DNA from: JBEIVB01 sp040374085
GTDB taxonomy: Bacteria; Bacteroidota; Bacteroidia; UBA4408
Direction: 5' to 3'
Assembly (NCBI GenBank): GCA_040374085.1
Contig: JBEIVB010000002.1
Location: forward strand, 1 to 64,000
DNA: 64,000 nucleotides
Part shown: positions 15,984 to 23,630 of the stretch, piece after piece
Layout of the letters: every line of letters starts with the position of its first letter
Numbering within the stretch: position 1 is the first letter of the stretch
Program-made: the position numbers and the translations under genes
Notes under the pieces: model-generated
Told to the model about the DNA's origin: nothing
Seen by the model: only the letters and a program-made list of their open reading frames with translations
The model's database searches: none

Positions 15984-17234
15984 TTAATCGCCGAATCGGT
16001 AAAGGAAAGAGGCTCTTGTTTGCAATCCACTCATGGCATAGGGACCAATGCCATTCATAGGAAGTTGTAGAATCCATTGCATTGCTAACTTTTCCCAATG
16101 ATGAATCCAACCTACACGCACGCCAAAGCCGCCTTGGCCGCCGCCTCCCATAGACGCTTCCAATTGGTGCCGCCTAATGGAGTATCCAACTCCTGCCTGA
16201 ATCCATGGTAAATTTTGATAGCCAATGCGTTGTCGCACCTCTGAAAAAATTCCCCATCTGCCTCCCGCAAGTTTCTTCTCCAGAGAGACCGACCAAAGAA
16301 AGGGAAGCATGATGTTATTTTTTGCTTCTCCGTCTGCCTTCGATACCTGCCAAATGGAATCGGTACTCCATTGTGGACGATTGTTGAGTAGGGTAGAAGC
16401 ATCGAGCGAAAATCCTTTAAACTGAACGGCTGTATCCCAACGCTCACGATTCACCTTTCTCCAATTAACCCAACCTAAATCCTCCCAGTGAACGACTATT
16501 TTATAATTCGAAGGAGTTTCCCACTTGAGGTTCCCGGAAAAAGATAATCCGTTGCCGTTTACACCGAAGAACGCTCTATTGCGATCCCTTAGGTACTTCT
16601 GCTCTCCGGAGAGAGCAATGCCCAAGCCTGCCGACTGAGCTTCGGTAGTGAACCGAAGTTGTGAAAAGCCTATATCGGAATGGTTCAAACCCTGCACCCA
16701 GCCCAAGAAAACTTGCAACCAAAGGCGGTGATTGCGAATGGAGAAGTTTCGAGATGCGCAAATGGACCATGTCCTGTATGCTGTTGTGCGCAGATAAAAC
16801 CCATCACCATTAACTGTTTTGTCTATAAAATTCTGGTTTCCCAAGAAAATCAACTCGAACAGATCTCTCCGAAAACTTCCGGAGAAGACAGACGCATTTC
16901 GAATTTCAAACCCAATTTGCATATTGGCCGCATGCCAAGTAGAATCGAGCCTCCATCCTCCATAAATTTGTTCGCTGCTCTCCAGTGCGAATCTTGCTTT
17001 GGGTGACATCTGGGCGAGGGTTCCGGCAAGAAAGGAACTGTCGAGGACACCACGCTGATAAAAGCGGAAGGCTCTGTTGGCGCTAAGCCCCCAGCCTTCT
17101 GCGAGAAGATTGGCAGAAATTGCCAGCTGGGTTTTGCAGGTTCGATCGGGCAATATGGGTGGCTGACCGAATCCGAAGGAAGAAACACAGACAGCAGAGA
17201 AGGTGCAGAGAAAACAAATCCACTTGGAAATCAT
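15984..17234 (-). CDS. Predicted outer-membrane beta-barrel protein
   Basis: A 416-residue protein with signal peptide MISKWICFLCTFSAVCVSSF ending near GFGQ. The rest is rich in alternating aromatic and polar strands (GFYLRTTAYRTWSICASRNF, RLWLQVFLGWVQGL, ASMGGGGQGGFGVRVGWIHH) and ends RASFLYRFGD, a terminal aromatic strand suited to the outer-membrane assembly machinery. A weak resemblance to DUF5723-type Bacteroidota barrels is possible but not certain. The open frame extends to 17285, but the ATG at 17234 starts the signal peptide and follows the stop codon of the upstream lipoprotein gene by one base, so 17234 is chosen. Function unknown. Confidence 0.75.
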   Translation of the reverse strand: MISKWICFLCTFSAVCVSSFGFGQPPILPDRTCKTQLAISANLLAEGWGLSANRAFRFYQRGVLDSSFLAGTLAQMSPKARFALESSEQIYGGWRLDSTWHAANMQIGFEIRNASVFSGSFRRDLFELIFLGNQNFIDKTVNGDGFYLRTTAYRTWSICASRNFSIRNHRLWLQVFLGWVQGLNHSDIGFSQLRFTTEAQSAGLGIALSGEQKYLRDRNRAFFGVNGNGLSFSGNLKWETPSNYKIVVHWEDLGWVNWRKVNRERWDTAVQFKGFSLDASTLLNNRPQWSTDSIWQVSKADGEAKNNIMLPFLWSVSLEKKLAGGRWGIFSEVRQRIGYQNLPWIQAGVGYSIRRHQLEASMGGGGQGGFGVRVGWIHHWEKLAMQWILQLPMNGIGPYAMSGLQTRASFLYRFGD

Positions 17235-17235
17235 A

Positions 17236-18816
17236 CTATTTTGCCTCCAATTCCAATTTAACATCAGCCTGAAGGGATAGGTCAAGGTAGGCTCCTACAT
17301 CAACCGTTCGGAAAGTGGGTGGTTGGGGAGTATGGAGTATACCCTCTACCGCCAGTTTTTTTCCGGCATAAAACCATTGCAACGTTTGCTCGGTGAGTGG
17401 AACACTGATGCGACCTTCGCTCGGATTTATTACACCTTCACCCCCCGCACCATCTCCGGCCGGAATGAGCAGGTTTTGAAACAATGGGCCAAGAGTTGAT
17501 CCCATATCAGAGAGGGCAATGCCGGTTAGATCCAAAGAAAAAGGAAAGCTGTTTTTATAGGTTAGGTACAGTATTCCTTTTAGCGGTTTGTTGCGGTTGC
17601 CCGGTTGAGGAGGATTGATGCTGAGCGTATCCACCACCTTTAGATTTTGAGCCGAAAAACGCAAGGGTAAAATGCCTCTTAAATTTACACGAGGTAAGTT
17701 GTTGGTGTGCACAAAGTCTTGGCCATTGGAAACGTTTCCGAGGGGATTTAGCTCAAACGTACTCGCATAACTCAAGCGATCAGGCATGCAATTGATAACC
17801 TGAAGGAGATTGCTGTTGACTTGAGTAAAATGAAAACGTTTAAATTTTTGCTCAAAAGGATATTCTTGTGCCCTTGTTATTTGAATGGGTGCATCCACTA
17901 TAGCATGTTGCAATGCTATCTGTTGACCGCTTTTGGTGTTGCTCGCTTTGAGGTTGGATAGCGTAACCTGAAAATCACTGCCCATTGGGTTGATCAATTC
18001 GAGGTAGAGTTGCGCATCGCTCCACTCAATTGATCCGGACTTGATGCCTGTAAACGCTTCAATTGCCGTTTCCTGGGTCTGCACAATGGTGGTTTGCCCA
18101 AAGTACCCCTTGGCGTAAAAGGGCACCATATTTTCAAAACTCATCTCAACCACCAGGCTATCTTGGGGAGTAACCAAAACAGGGCTTCCGTTGTTGGTGA
18201 TGGTGGCCAATAAGTTAGCCCTGAGGGTGTTGCAACCGTTCAGGCCGGGTCCCCTAAGATCCAATTCATATCCTGCAAGGTCAACCGTGCCGCTTATGAT
18301 GCCCTCTCCATTTACCGTTTGCCCGGGAACAGTGGCAGAAAGTTCAAACCCCGTTCCTCCTCTATTGGCTCCGGGCAATCCATAAACCACATCAATGGAA
18401 TGGTCAATCTGGTTTCGAATTCGGTACCGGAGGCGGCCTTTATCCAGCACAACCCGTGTCAGCCTGGCATCGCTTTTAAATACGATGTTTTCGCCTTGGT
18501 TTACCAGCTGGCTGCCCGGATCAAGTGTAATGGATATAAATGGTATATTATAGTTCTTGGCTATGCTGGTATCCGGAATGCGAATCAGATCTGGAGAGCT
18601 GATGGTTTGAAGGGTCTGGTTGAGGGTGATGGCCAGACCACCGTTTCCGCCGCTTGCAATCAAGGTGTCGCCGAAAAGTTTCTGGAGCGTAATGTGCACA
18701 TTTCCAACAGGCGCAGAAAGACGCGGTTGCCATATCCACGATTCCTCTCGCTTACAACCCATGTGTACGATGGCCACTCCCATAAACGCCAAAAACAATA
18801 GCCTCTTAATAGCCAT
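17236..18816 (-). CDS. Putative lipoprotein of unknown function, beta-sandwich type
   Basis: A 526-residue exported protein. MAIKRLLFLAFMGVAIVHMG followed by Cys21 looks like a lipoprotein signal, though the residues before the Cys (HMG) are a poor lipobox. The mature part is a series of beta segments without low-complexity repeats (YELDLRGPGLNGCNTLRANL, SLVVEMSFENMVPFYAKGYF, LKGILYLTYKNSFPFSLDL). I recognise no family. Its start overlaps the end of rarA by 11 bases and its stop is one base from the start of the outer-membrane gene, so the two envelope genes are surely co-transcribed and probably act together at the outer membrane. Confidence 0.75.
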   Translation of the reverse strand: MAIKRLLFLAFMGVAIVHMGCKREESWIWQPRLSAPVGNVHITLQKLFGDTLIASGGNGGLAITLNQTLQTISSPDLIRIPDTSIAKNYNIPFISITLDPGSQLVNQGENIVFKSDARLTRVVLDKGRLRYRIRNQIDHSIDVVYGLPGANRGGTGFELSATVPGQTVNGEGIISGTVDLAGYELDLRGPGLNGCNTLRANLLATITNNGSPVLVTPQDSLVVEMSFENMVPFYAKGYFGQTTIVQTQETAIEAFTGIKSGSIEWSDAQLYLELINPMGSDFQVTLSNLKASNTKSGQQIALQHAIVDAPIQITRAQEYPFEQKFKRFHFTQVNSNLLQVINCMPDRLSYASTFELNPLGNVSNGQDFVHTNNLPRVNLRGILPLRFSAQNLKVVDTLSINPPQPGNRNKPLKGILYLTYKNSFPFSLDLTGIALSDMGSTLGPLFQNLLIPAGDGAGGEGVINPSEGRISVPLTEQTLQWFYAGKKLAVEGILHTPQPPTFRTVDVGAYLDLSLQADVKLELEAK

Positions 18817-20095
18817 AGTGATCTTTCCAGATGGTACGAAGGTAATGACTTATTTCTTTTTCGCGGGCATTGTCTCCCGGCATATAGAGGGCCTTTCCGG
18901 ATAACTCGGAAGGGAGAAAATCTTGAAACCCTTCCGGATCATCTGAGGAAAAGTTGTGGCTATATTTATAATCTTTTCCATATCCAAGCTCCTTCATCAA
19001 TCGGGTTGATGCATTTCTTAAATGAAGGGGCACAGGCAAGTCTCCGGTCTTGTCGATGCACTCAAAAGCAGCTGCAATGGCCATGTAAGAGGCGTTGCTT
19101 TTCGGAGAGGTGGCCAAGTATACTGCCGCTTGTGCCAAAATGATGCGGGCCTCTGGCATGCCAATTTCCGATACCGCCTGAAAACAACTTTGGGCTAGCA
19201 GAAGGGCGTTCGGATTCGCATTTCCAATGTCCTCGCTGGCCAATATCAACATTCTTCTGGCAATAAAAACAGGATCTTCTCCTCCTTTAAGCATGCGTGC
19301 CATCCAGTAAACGGCGGCATTAGGATCGCTGCCTCGCATGGATTTGATGAAGGCAGAAACTTGGTCGAAGTGTTGCTCCCCATTTTTATCATACAAGGCC
19401 ATATTTGTAGAAACCGAATCCAATACCAGCTGGTTTGTGATGACCACCTCCTGGCCGGGGGTAGAAAGAACCAACAATTCCACTGTATTTAGGAGCTTAC
19501 GAGCATCACCACCCGATAGACGCAGCAACGCCTCCCATTCTTCAACCCGAACCGTTTTGCTTTTCAGCAAGGCATCGTGGTGCAAGGCATGGTGGGTCAG
19601 TTGCTTCAGATCCGCTTGTCCGAGGGCTTCCAGCACATATACCTGGCAGCGGCTTAAAAGCGGCGCAATTACTTCGAAGGAAGGATTTTCGGTGGTTGCA
19701 CCAATAAGCGTAACCACGCCCTTTTCCACCGCTGCTAATAAAGCATCCTGCTGTGATTTCGAAAATCGATGAATTTCATCAATGAAAAGTATTGGAGATG
19801 GTTTCCCAAATAAACCCCCTCTCTGAACCCGGTCAAGCACATCGCGCACATCTTTCACCCCGGCACTTACAGCACTAAGACTGTAAAAATCACGATCCAG
19901 CGTTTGGGAAAGAAGGAGGGCAAGAGTTGTTTTGCCCACTCCGGGAGGCCCCCACAGAATGATGGAGGGCATGGCCCTCTGCTCCAACATGTTGCGCAAA
20001 GGACCATTGGGACCCAAGAGGTGCTTTTGCCCAACGTAATCGTCCAGCTGTTTTGGTCGGAGCCTTTCAGCAAGGGGTTGGGAGAATGAATTCAT
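18806..20095 (-). CDS. rarA: Replication-associated recombination protein A (AAA+ ATPase)
   Basis: A 429-residue AAA+ protein of the RarA/MgsA/WRNIP1 family, related to clamp loaders and acting at stalled forks. Seen are PLAERLRPKQLDDYVGQKHL at the start, Walker A GPPGVGKTTLA near residue 50, Walker B ILFIDEIHRFSKSQQDALL near 105, sensor 1 LIGATTENPSFEV and the C-terminal RMLILASEDIGNANPNALLL. The open frame can start with TTG at 20104, but the -7 box at 20102-20109 overlaps that codon; ATG 20095 is therefore the start. It is divergent from the YggS gene and heads a run of five tightly packed minus-strand genes. Confidence 0.95.
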   Translation of the reverse strand: MNSFSQPLAERLRPKQLDDYVGQKHLLGPNGPLRNMLEQRAMPSIILWGPPGVGKTTLALLLSQTLDRDFYSLSAVSAGVKDVRDVLDRVQRGGLFGKPSPILFIDEIHRFSKSQQDALLAAVEKGVVTLIGATTENPSFEVIAPLLSRCQVYVLEALGQADLKQLTHHALHHDALLKSKTVRVEEWEALLRLSGGDARKLLNTVELLVLSTPGQEVVITNQLVLDSVSTNMALYDKNGEQHFDQVSAFIKSMRGSDPNAAVYWMARMLKGGEDPVFIARRMLILASEDIGNANPNALLLAQSCFQAVSEIGMPEARIILAQAAVYLATSPKSNASYMAIAAAFECIDKTGDLPVPLHLRNASTRLMKELGYGKDYKYSHNFSSDDPEGFQDFLPSELSGKALYMPGDNAREKEISHYLRTIWKDHYGY

Positions 20096-20101
20096 GTCGC
20101 T

Positions 20102-20129
20102 CAAAGGTAAACATTACCCCCACCAACAA
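20102..20129 (-). promoter_or_regulatory. TTG-N17-TACCTTTG promoter for rarA
   Basis: On the minus strand TTG (20127-20129) and TACCTTTG (20102-20109) are 17 bases apart. The box ends six bases before ATG 20095. It may drive the whole rarA-to-SGNH gene row. The divergent yggS box starts 12 bases away. Confidence 0.7.
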
Positions 20130-20140
20130 TGGATATTGCC

Positions 20141-20148
20141 TAAGTTTG
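20141..20148 (+). promoter_or_regulatory. TAnnTTTG -7 box for the yggS gene
   Basis: TAAGTTTG ends six bases before the ATG at 20155, which fixes that codon as the start in place of the longer open frame from 20053. No TTG element is seen at the usual distance. Confidence 0.6.
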
Positions 20149-20154
20149 CAACGC

Positions 20155-20811
20155 ATGGAGTCAGTGGCAAGTCGATATCGCAAGGTTGCAGAGCATCTTG
20201 CAGACGGTGTAACGTTGGTGGCAGTAACCAAAACCCGAAGCGTTGAGGAATTGAAGCATCTGTACGAATGCGGCCACCGAATATTTGGCGAGAACCGAGT
20301 TCAGGAGCTGCTGGAGAAGAAGCCTCAGTTGCCGAACGATGTCTCTTGGCACCTCATCGGAACCCTCCAAACCAACAAGGTGAAACAGGTTTTACCGCAT
20401 GTGGCCCTCATCCATTCGGTAGACCGCCTTCCATTATTGGAGTGCATTAATAAAGAAGCCGGTAAACTCGGCATCAAAGCCCACTTATTGCTGCAGGTGC
20501 ACATTGCATCTGAGGAAACCAAGCACGGTTTTTCAGAAGAAGAACTACAGGAATTGATTAAGGAACATCTTTCCAACCGCTTTCCAAATGTGGAGGTATT
20601 GGGGCTCATGGGCATGGCAACTTTTACCGAAGATCAGCAGCAGGTGCGCAGCGAGTTTAAGACCCTGTTTCAACTTTACAGTCAGGCTCGCTTGCGATAC
20701 CCAAGCTGGTGTATTCTGAGCATGGGCATGAGCGGCGATTACCAGCTTGCGATGGAAGAAGGAAGCAACATGATTCGAGTGGGTTCTGCATTATTCGGCC
20801 CCAGATCGTAA
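20155..20811 (+). CDS. YggS/PROSC family pyridoxal-phosphate-binding protein
   Basis: A 218-residue PLP homeostasis protein. The fold-type III signatures are LVAVTKTRSVEELKHLYECG (Lys of VTKT binds PLP), IFGENRVQELLEKK, WHLIGTLQTNKVKQV, HSVDR, LLLQVHIASEETKHGF, GLMGMATF, LSMGMSGDYQLAMEEGSNMI and RVGSALFG. It binds and buffers pyridoxal phosphate; no catalytic activity is established for the family. The EamA transporter gene starts inside its stop codon (TAATG at 20809-20813). Start chosen from the -7 box just upstream. Confidence 0.95.
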   Translation: MESVASRYRKVAEHLADGVTLVAVTKTRSVEELKHLYECGHRIFGENRVQELLEKKPQLPNDVSWHLIGTLQTNKVKQVLPHVALIHSVDRLPLLECINKEAGKLGIKAHLLLQVHIASEETKHGFSEEELQELIKEHLSNRFPNVEVLGLMGMATFTEDQQQVRSEFKTLFQLYSQARLRYPSWCILSMGMSGDYQLAMEEGSNMIRVGSALFGPRS

Positions 20812-21815
20812 TGGGTACTGGAGAAGCAGCCGCCTTGTTAACGGCCCTTTTTTGGGCAATCGGAATTTTTCCGTTCACCCAAGCAGCCAAGCGCATGGGT
20901 TCTATGGCAGTGAATAATTTTCGTTTGCTGGTGGCAACGGCCCTCCTTTCGGTTGGTTTGATGATATGGGTTGACGTTCAGCCCCTTGAATGGTTCCGAA
21001 AGCCCGGCATGGAGTCGTGGTTTTGGATGAGCCTCTCCGGCTTGGTTGGGTTAACCATTGGTGATTATTTCTCCTTTGCCAGTTTTGCCCTTTTGGGGCC
21101 TCGACTATCCAGCGTTTTTTCAACGCTTGCTCCGAGTGCGGCCCTTTTCTTTGCCTGGGCTTTACTGGGCGAAGGGGTGCCGGCTGTGGCCCTGATTGGG
21201 ATGCTGATTACGCTAATGGGGGTGTGGATGGTGGTGCTCGCTCCGGGCGAAGCTGTACCCGAAAAGCCGGAAGGCAAGTCTCTCGTCCGTGGAATCTGGT
21301 ATGCCGCTGCAGCAGCGGTTTGCCAAGGAGTAGGTTTGGTGTTCAGCCGAATCGGTTTGAGACCCGGAGATTCAGCAAGCCCGCTCTCCGCTTGGTTCGC
21401 GCAACATGCAACCGGGCATGCCACCATTGCACCTTTGCATGCCGCCTGGATGCGCATGTTCAGCGCCACCTTCATGGCTTACCTGTTTGTGGTTGTTTCG
21501 GGAAGGCTACGCTCCACCACTCAACCCATTCTCAACAATCAGGGCAAAGGACTGCCCTTTCTCTTCGCCGGCACAGCATTCGGTCCCGTGCTGGGCATGA
21601 TTACCAGTATGTGGGCCATCTCCCTCATTCCTGCCCCCATTGCACAAACAATTTTCTCCTTGGTTCCTGTATTGGTGATGGTATTGGGGGCTGTTTTTTT
21701 TAAGTTGCCGTTGCGTCGAAATTTAATTGCAGGTTGTGTGGTAGCGATTTTTGGGGTTTTGGTGCTCATCTGGAGGCAAGAAATCATAGAATTATACTTA
21801 TGGATGTTCGCCTGA
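20811..21815 (+). CDS. EamA-type drug/metabolite transporter
   Basis: A 334-residue protein with about ten membrane helices in two homologous halves (start TGEAAALLTALFWAIGIFPF; second half from about residue 155, GIWYAAAAAVCQGVGLVFSR). The end of each half carries the usual alternation of helix and short loop (LAPSAALFFAWALLGEGVPA; IFSLVPVLVMVLGAVFFKLP). These proteins move small metabolites or amino acids across the inner membrane; the substrate cannot be read. The ATG overlaps the YggS stop codon, and the last 16 bases overlap the WD40 gene start, so the three genes form one transcript. Confidence 0.88.
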   Translation: MGTGEAAALLTALFWAIGIFPFTQAAKRMGSMAVNNFRLLVATALLSVGLMIWVDVQPLEWFRKPGMESWFWMSLSGLVGLTIGDYFSFASFALLGPRLSSVFSTLAPSAALFFAWALLGEGVPAVALIGMLITLMGVWMVVLAPGEAVPEKPEGKSLVRGIWYAAAAAVCQGVGLVFSRIGLRPGDSASPLSAWFAQHATGHATIAPLHAAWMRMFSATFMAYLFVVVSGRLRSTTQPILNNQGKGLPFLFAGTAFGPVLGMITSMWAISLIPAPIAQTIFSLVPVLVMVLGAVFFKLPLRRNLIAGCVVAIFGVLVLIWRQEIIELYLWMFA

Positions 21816-22708
21816 GTCTGCGTCATGTTTTTCGTGGACACGCAGCCGGTGTTTATGCGCTGGAGGAAGGTTTTGATGATCATGCTTTTTTTTCGGGCAG
21901 CTCCGATCGATACGTGGCAGGGTGGAATGTGGCTTCTTTGGATCAATCGGGTTTTACCGCGCTTTTTCCTTCGCCTGTTTATTCCCTGCTTCACCTTCCG
22001 GAATCAGGATGTCTTTTGGGCGGCACCGGCATGGGACAAATTCATGTGTTGAACACCCAAGCCCGAGCTGAGGAGCGCGTGATTCAGGCGCATGATGGCA
22101 GCGTATTCGCGTTGGCCTTAAACGCGGCTAGGAGCGAGGTTTGGTCGGGTGGAGGAGATGGCTGGGTCAACTGTTTCGACATCCATACTTGGGAGCTCAA
22201 GCACCGGTATTTTTTCGGTCAGGCAAAGGTTCGTGGCATTGCTTTGGATCCGGCTTGCCAGAAAATAGCCGTCAGCGTTGGAACCGGATACTGTCATGTG
22301 TTGGATGTTGATGGCCACGAATTATGGAGGGTTGAGGCCAACGGGCTTTCCTGCAATGCCGCACTTTGGAGCGATGATGGAGGCATTTTGATTACGGGCG
22401 GAAGAGACGCTCGCTTAAGGTGGTTTGAGGTGGGGCGTGAAAAGCCCCTAATCGAACTCGATGCGCACCGCTATGCCGTTTACAGCATGAAACTCCATCC
22501 TTCCGGAGAGTGGTTTGCATCATCCAGCAGAGATGCGTCAATAAAATGTTGGAGCATAGCGGATGGGCAATTTTTAGGCAGAGTTACCCGCTTGGAAGGA
22601 GGCGGGCATTCCCATTCGGTAAATCACCTCCTTTGGTTGGATGATGCAACCTTGGTGAGTGCCAGCGACGACAGAACCATTATGCTTTGGGATTGCCATT
22701 ACGGCTGA
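21800..22708 (+). CDS. WD40-repeat protein
   Basis: A 302-residue cytoplasmic beta-propeller. Repeats end in WD-like pairs: HVFRGHAAGVYALEEGFDDH, IQAHDGSVFALALNAARSEV, DAHRYAVYSMKLHPSGEWFA with SRDASIKCWS, and SHSVNHLLWL with SASDDRTIMLWDC; six or seven blades fit the length. No enzyme domain is attached, so it is likely a scaffold. ATG 21800 (MDVRLSLRH) is chosen over an upstream start at 21734 because it leaves only a 16-base overlap with the transporter. Its 3' end overlaps the 3' end of pssA on the other strand by 29 bases. Confidence 0.88.
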   Translation: MDVRLSLRHVFRGHAAGVYALEEGFDDHAFFSGSSDRYVAGWNVASLDQSGFTALFPSPVYSLLHLPESGCLLGGTGMGQIHVLNTQARAEERVIQAHDGSVFALALNAARSEVWSGGGDGWVNCFDIHTWELKHRYFFGQAKVRGIALDPACQKIAVSVGTGYCHVLDVDGHELWRVEANGLSCNAALWSDDGGILITGGRDARLRWFEVGREKPLIELDAHRYAVYSMKLHPSGEWFASSSRDASIKCWSIADGQFLGRVTRLEGGGHSHSVNHLLWLDDATLVSASDDRTIMLWDCHYG

Positions 22709-23417
22709 ATATCAGAGAAACAATTAGGTAAGGAAAAACAAACAGAGGCAAGGAGGCTGCTCCTCCCCAAAGCACAAGGCAAAAAGCAATTGCTCCTAGG
22801 ATATAAGGCAAAGGATGTTGCTTGGGATTCCAGCTTGGGGGTTTCATGGATCCAAAAGGAATCCTTGATACCATCAAAAAAGCCACAAAAATGAGATAGC
22901 CCATCAAAAATCGCACATCGCGCACTACAGGAACCAACCAGGGCAACTGGTTTGTAAGGATTACTTGCGACAAGGCCGCCACCATAATGCCCGCTGCCGG
23001 GGCGGGAAGCCCCGAAAAGGTTTCGCTCGAAGAATAGGGCATTGCGTTAAATCGGGCAAGGCGCCAGGCTGCCGCCAGAGGGATAACCAAACTGGTGTAC
23101 ATGGCGTAATGCAGCACACCCGTTTGATGGGCATGGTGGAATAGGTCATAGTTGATCAGTTGCAACGCCATTAGGCCGGGTGCGACACCAAACGTAACGG
23201 CATCCGCCAAGGCATCGAGCTCAGCGCCCATAGGGCCAGATGTGCCCAAAGCCCGAGCAACCAGGCCGTCCAGAAAATCGAAAATAGAGGCCAGTATAAT
23301 GAGCCAAAAGGCCAGGTAGAACCCTGTTTCAGTTCTGCCATAGATTTGAGCTATGGCCAAAAAACCACAGGCCAAATTCAGCAGAGTAACAAAATTGGCT
23401 AGGTTTCGCCTCATCAT
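22680..23417 (-). CDS. pssA: CDP-diacylglycerol-serine O-phosphatidyltransferase
   Basis: A 245-residue membrane enzyme that makes phosphatidylserine from CDP-diacylglycerol and serine, the precursor of phosphatidylethanolamine. The CDP-alcohol phosphotransferase motif is intact: DFLDGLVAR, then eight residues, then GAELDALAD, giving D-x2-DG-x2-AR-x8-G-x3-D-x3-D. NFVTLLNLACGFLAI at the start and several further membrane helices fit the family. The open frame begins with TTG at 23447, but a -7 box covers that codon; ATG 23417 or the adjacent ATG 23414 is the start. The decarboxylase gene psd is not in the window. Confidence 0.93.
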   Translation of the reverse strand: MMRRNLANFVTLLNLACGFLAIAQIYGRTETGFYLAFWLIILASIFDFLDGLVARALGTSGPMGAELDALADAVTFGVAPGLMALQLINYDLFHHAHQTGVLHYAMYTSLVIPLAAAWRLARFNAMPYSSSETFSGLPAPAAGIMVAALSQVILTNQLPWLVPVVRDVRFLMGYLIFVAFLMVSRIPFGSMKPPSWNPKQHPLPYILGAIAFCLVLWGGAASLPLFVFPYLIVSLIFSRNGNPKA

Positions 23418-23444
23418 AAGTTCCGATTGCGTGAAGTTTTGTTC

Positions 23445-23452
23445 CAAACATA
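23445..23452 (-). promoter_or_regulatory. TAnnTTTG -7 box for pssA
   Basis: TATGTTTG on the minus strand would give a leader of about 20 bases to ATG 23417. It overlaps the TTG at 23447 that opens the longest frame, which rules that codon out as the start. Confidence 0.55.
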
Positions 23453-23506
23453 CGGATTTATCAACCAGTTAAGATTTCCCCTAAATGCTCTAAACCTTTC
23501 GCTGAA

Positions 23507-23514
23507 TACCTTTG
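23507..23514 (+). promoter_or_regulatory. TAnnTTTG -7 box for the M43 peptidase gene
   Basis: TACCTTTG is a full consensus match, 116 bases before ATG 23631. The leader would be about 110 bases, much longer than most in this window. No clear TTG element is at the standard distance. Confidence 0.5.
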
Positions 23515-23630
23515 TTTTACTGTTGAATGCCAACAAAAAGCATGTTTGCAACCCATCACCTTGCCCTATGCGTTTTGGCTTGTGTAAAGAAAACAGATAC
23601 ATTCGCAAAGTGGAACCTAATACCTCAACA

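Noticed and set aside
20053..20154. Longer N-terminus for the YggS protein
   Set aside because: The extra 34 codons overlap rarA and its promoter, and a -7 box lies just before ATG 20155, where the family start falls.
23427..23630. Longer N-terminus for the M43 peptidase
   Set aside because: The 68 extra codons contain a consensus -7 box and would bury the signal peptide that begins at ATG 23631.
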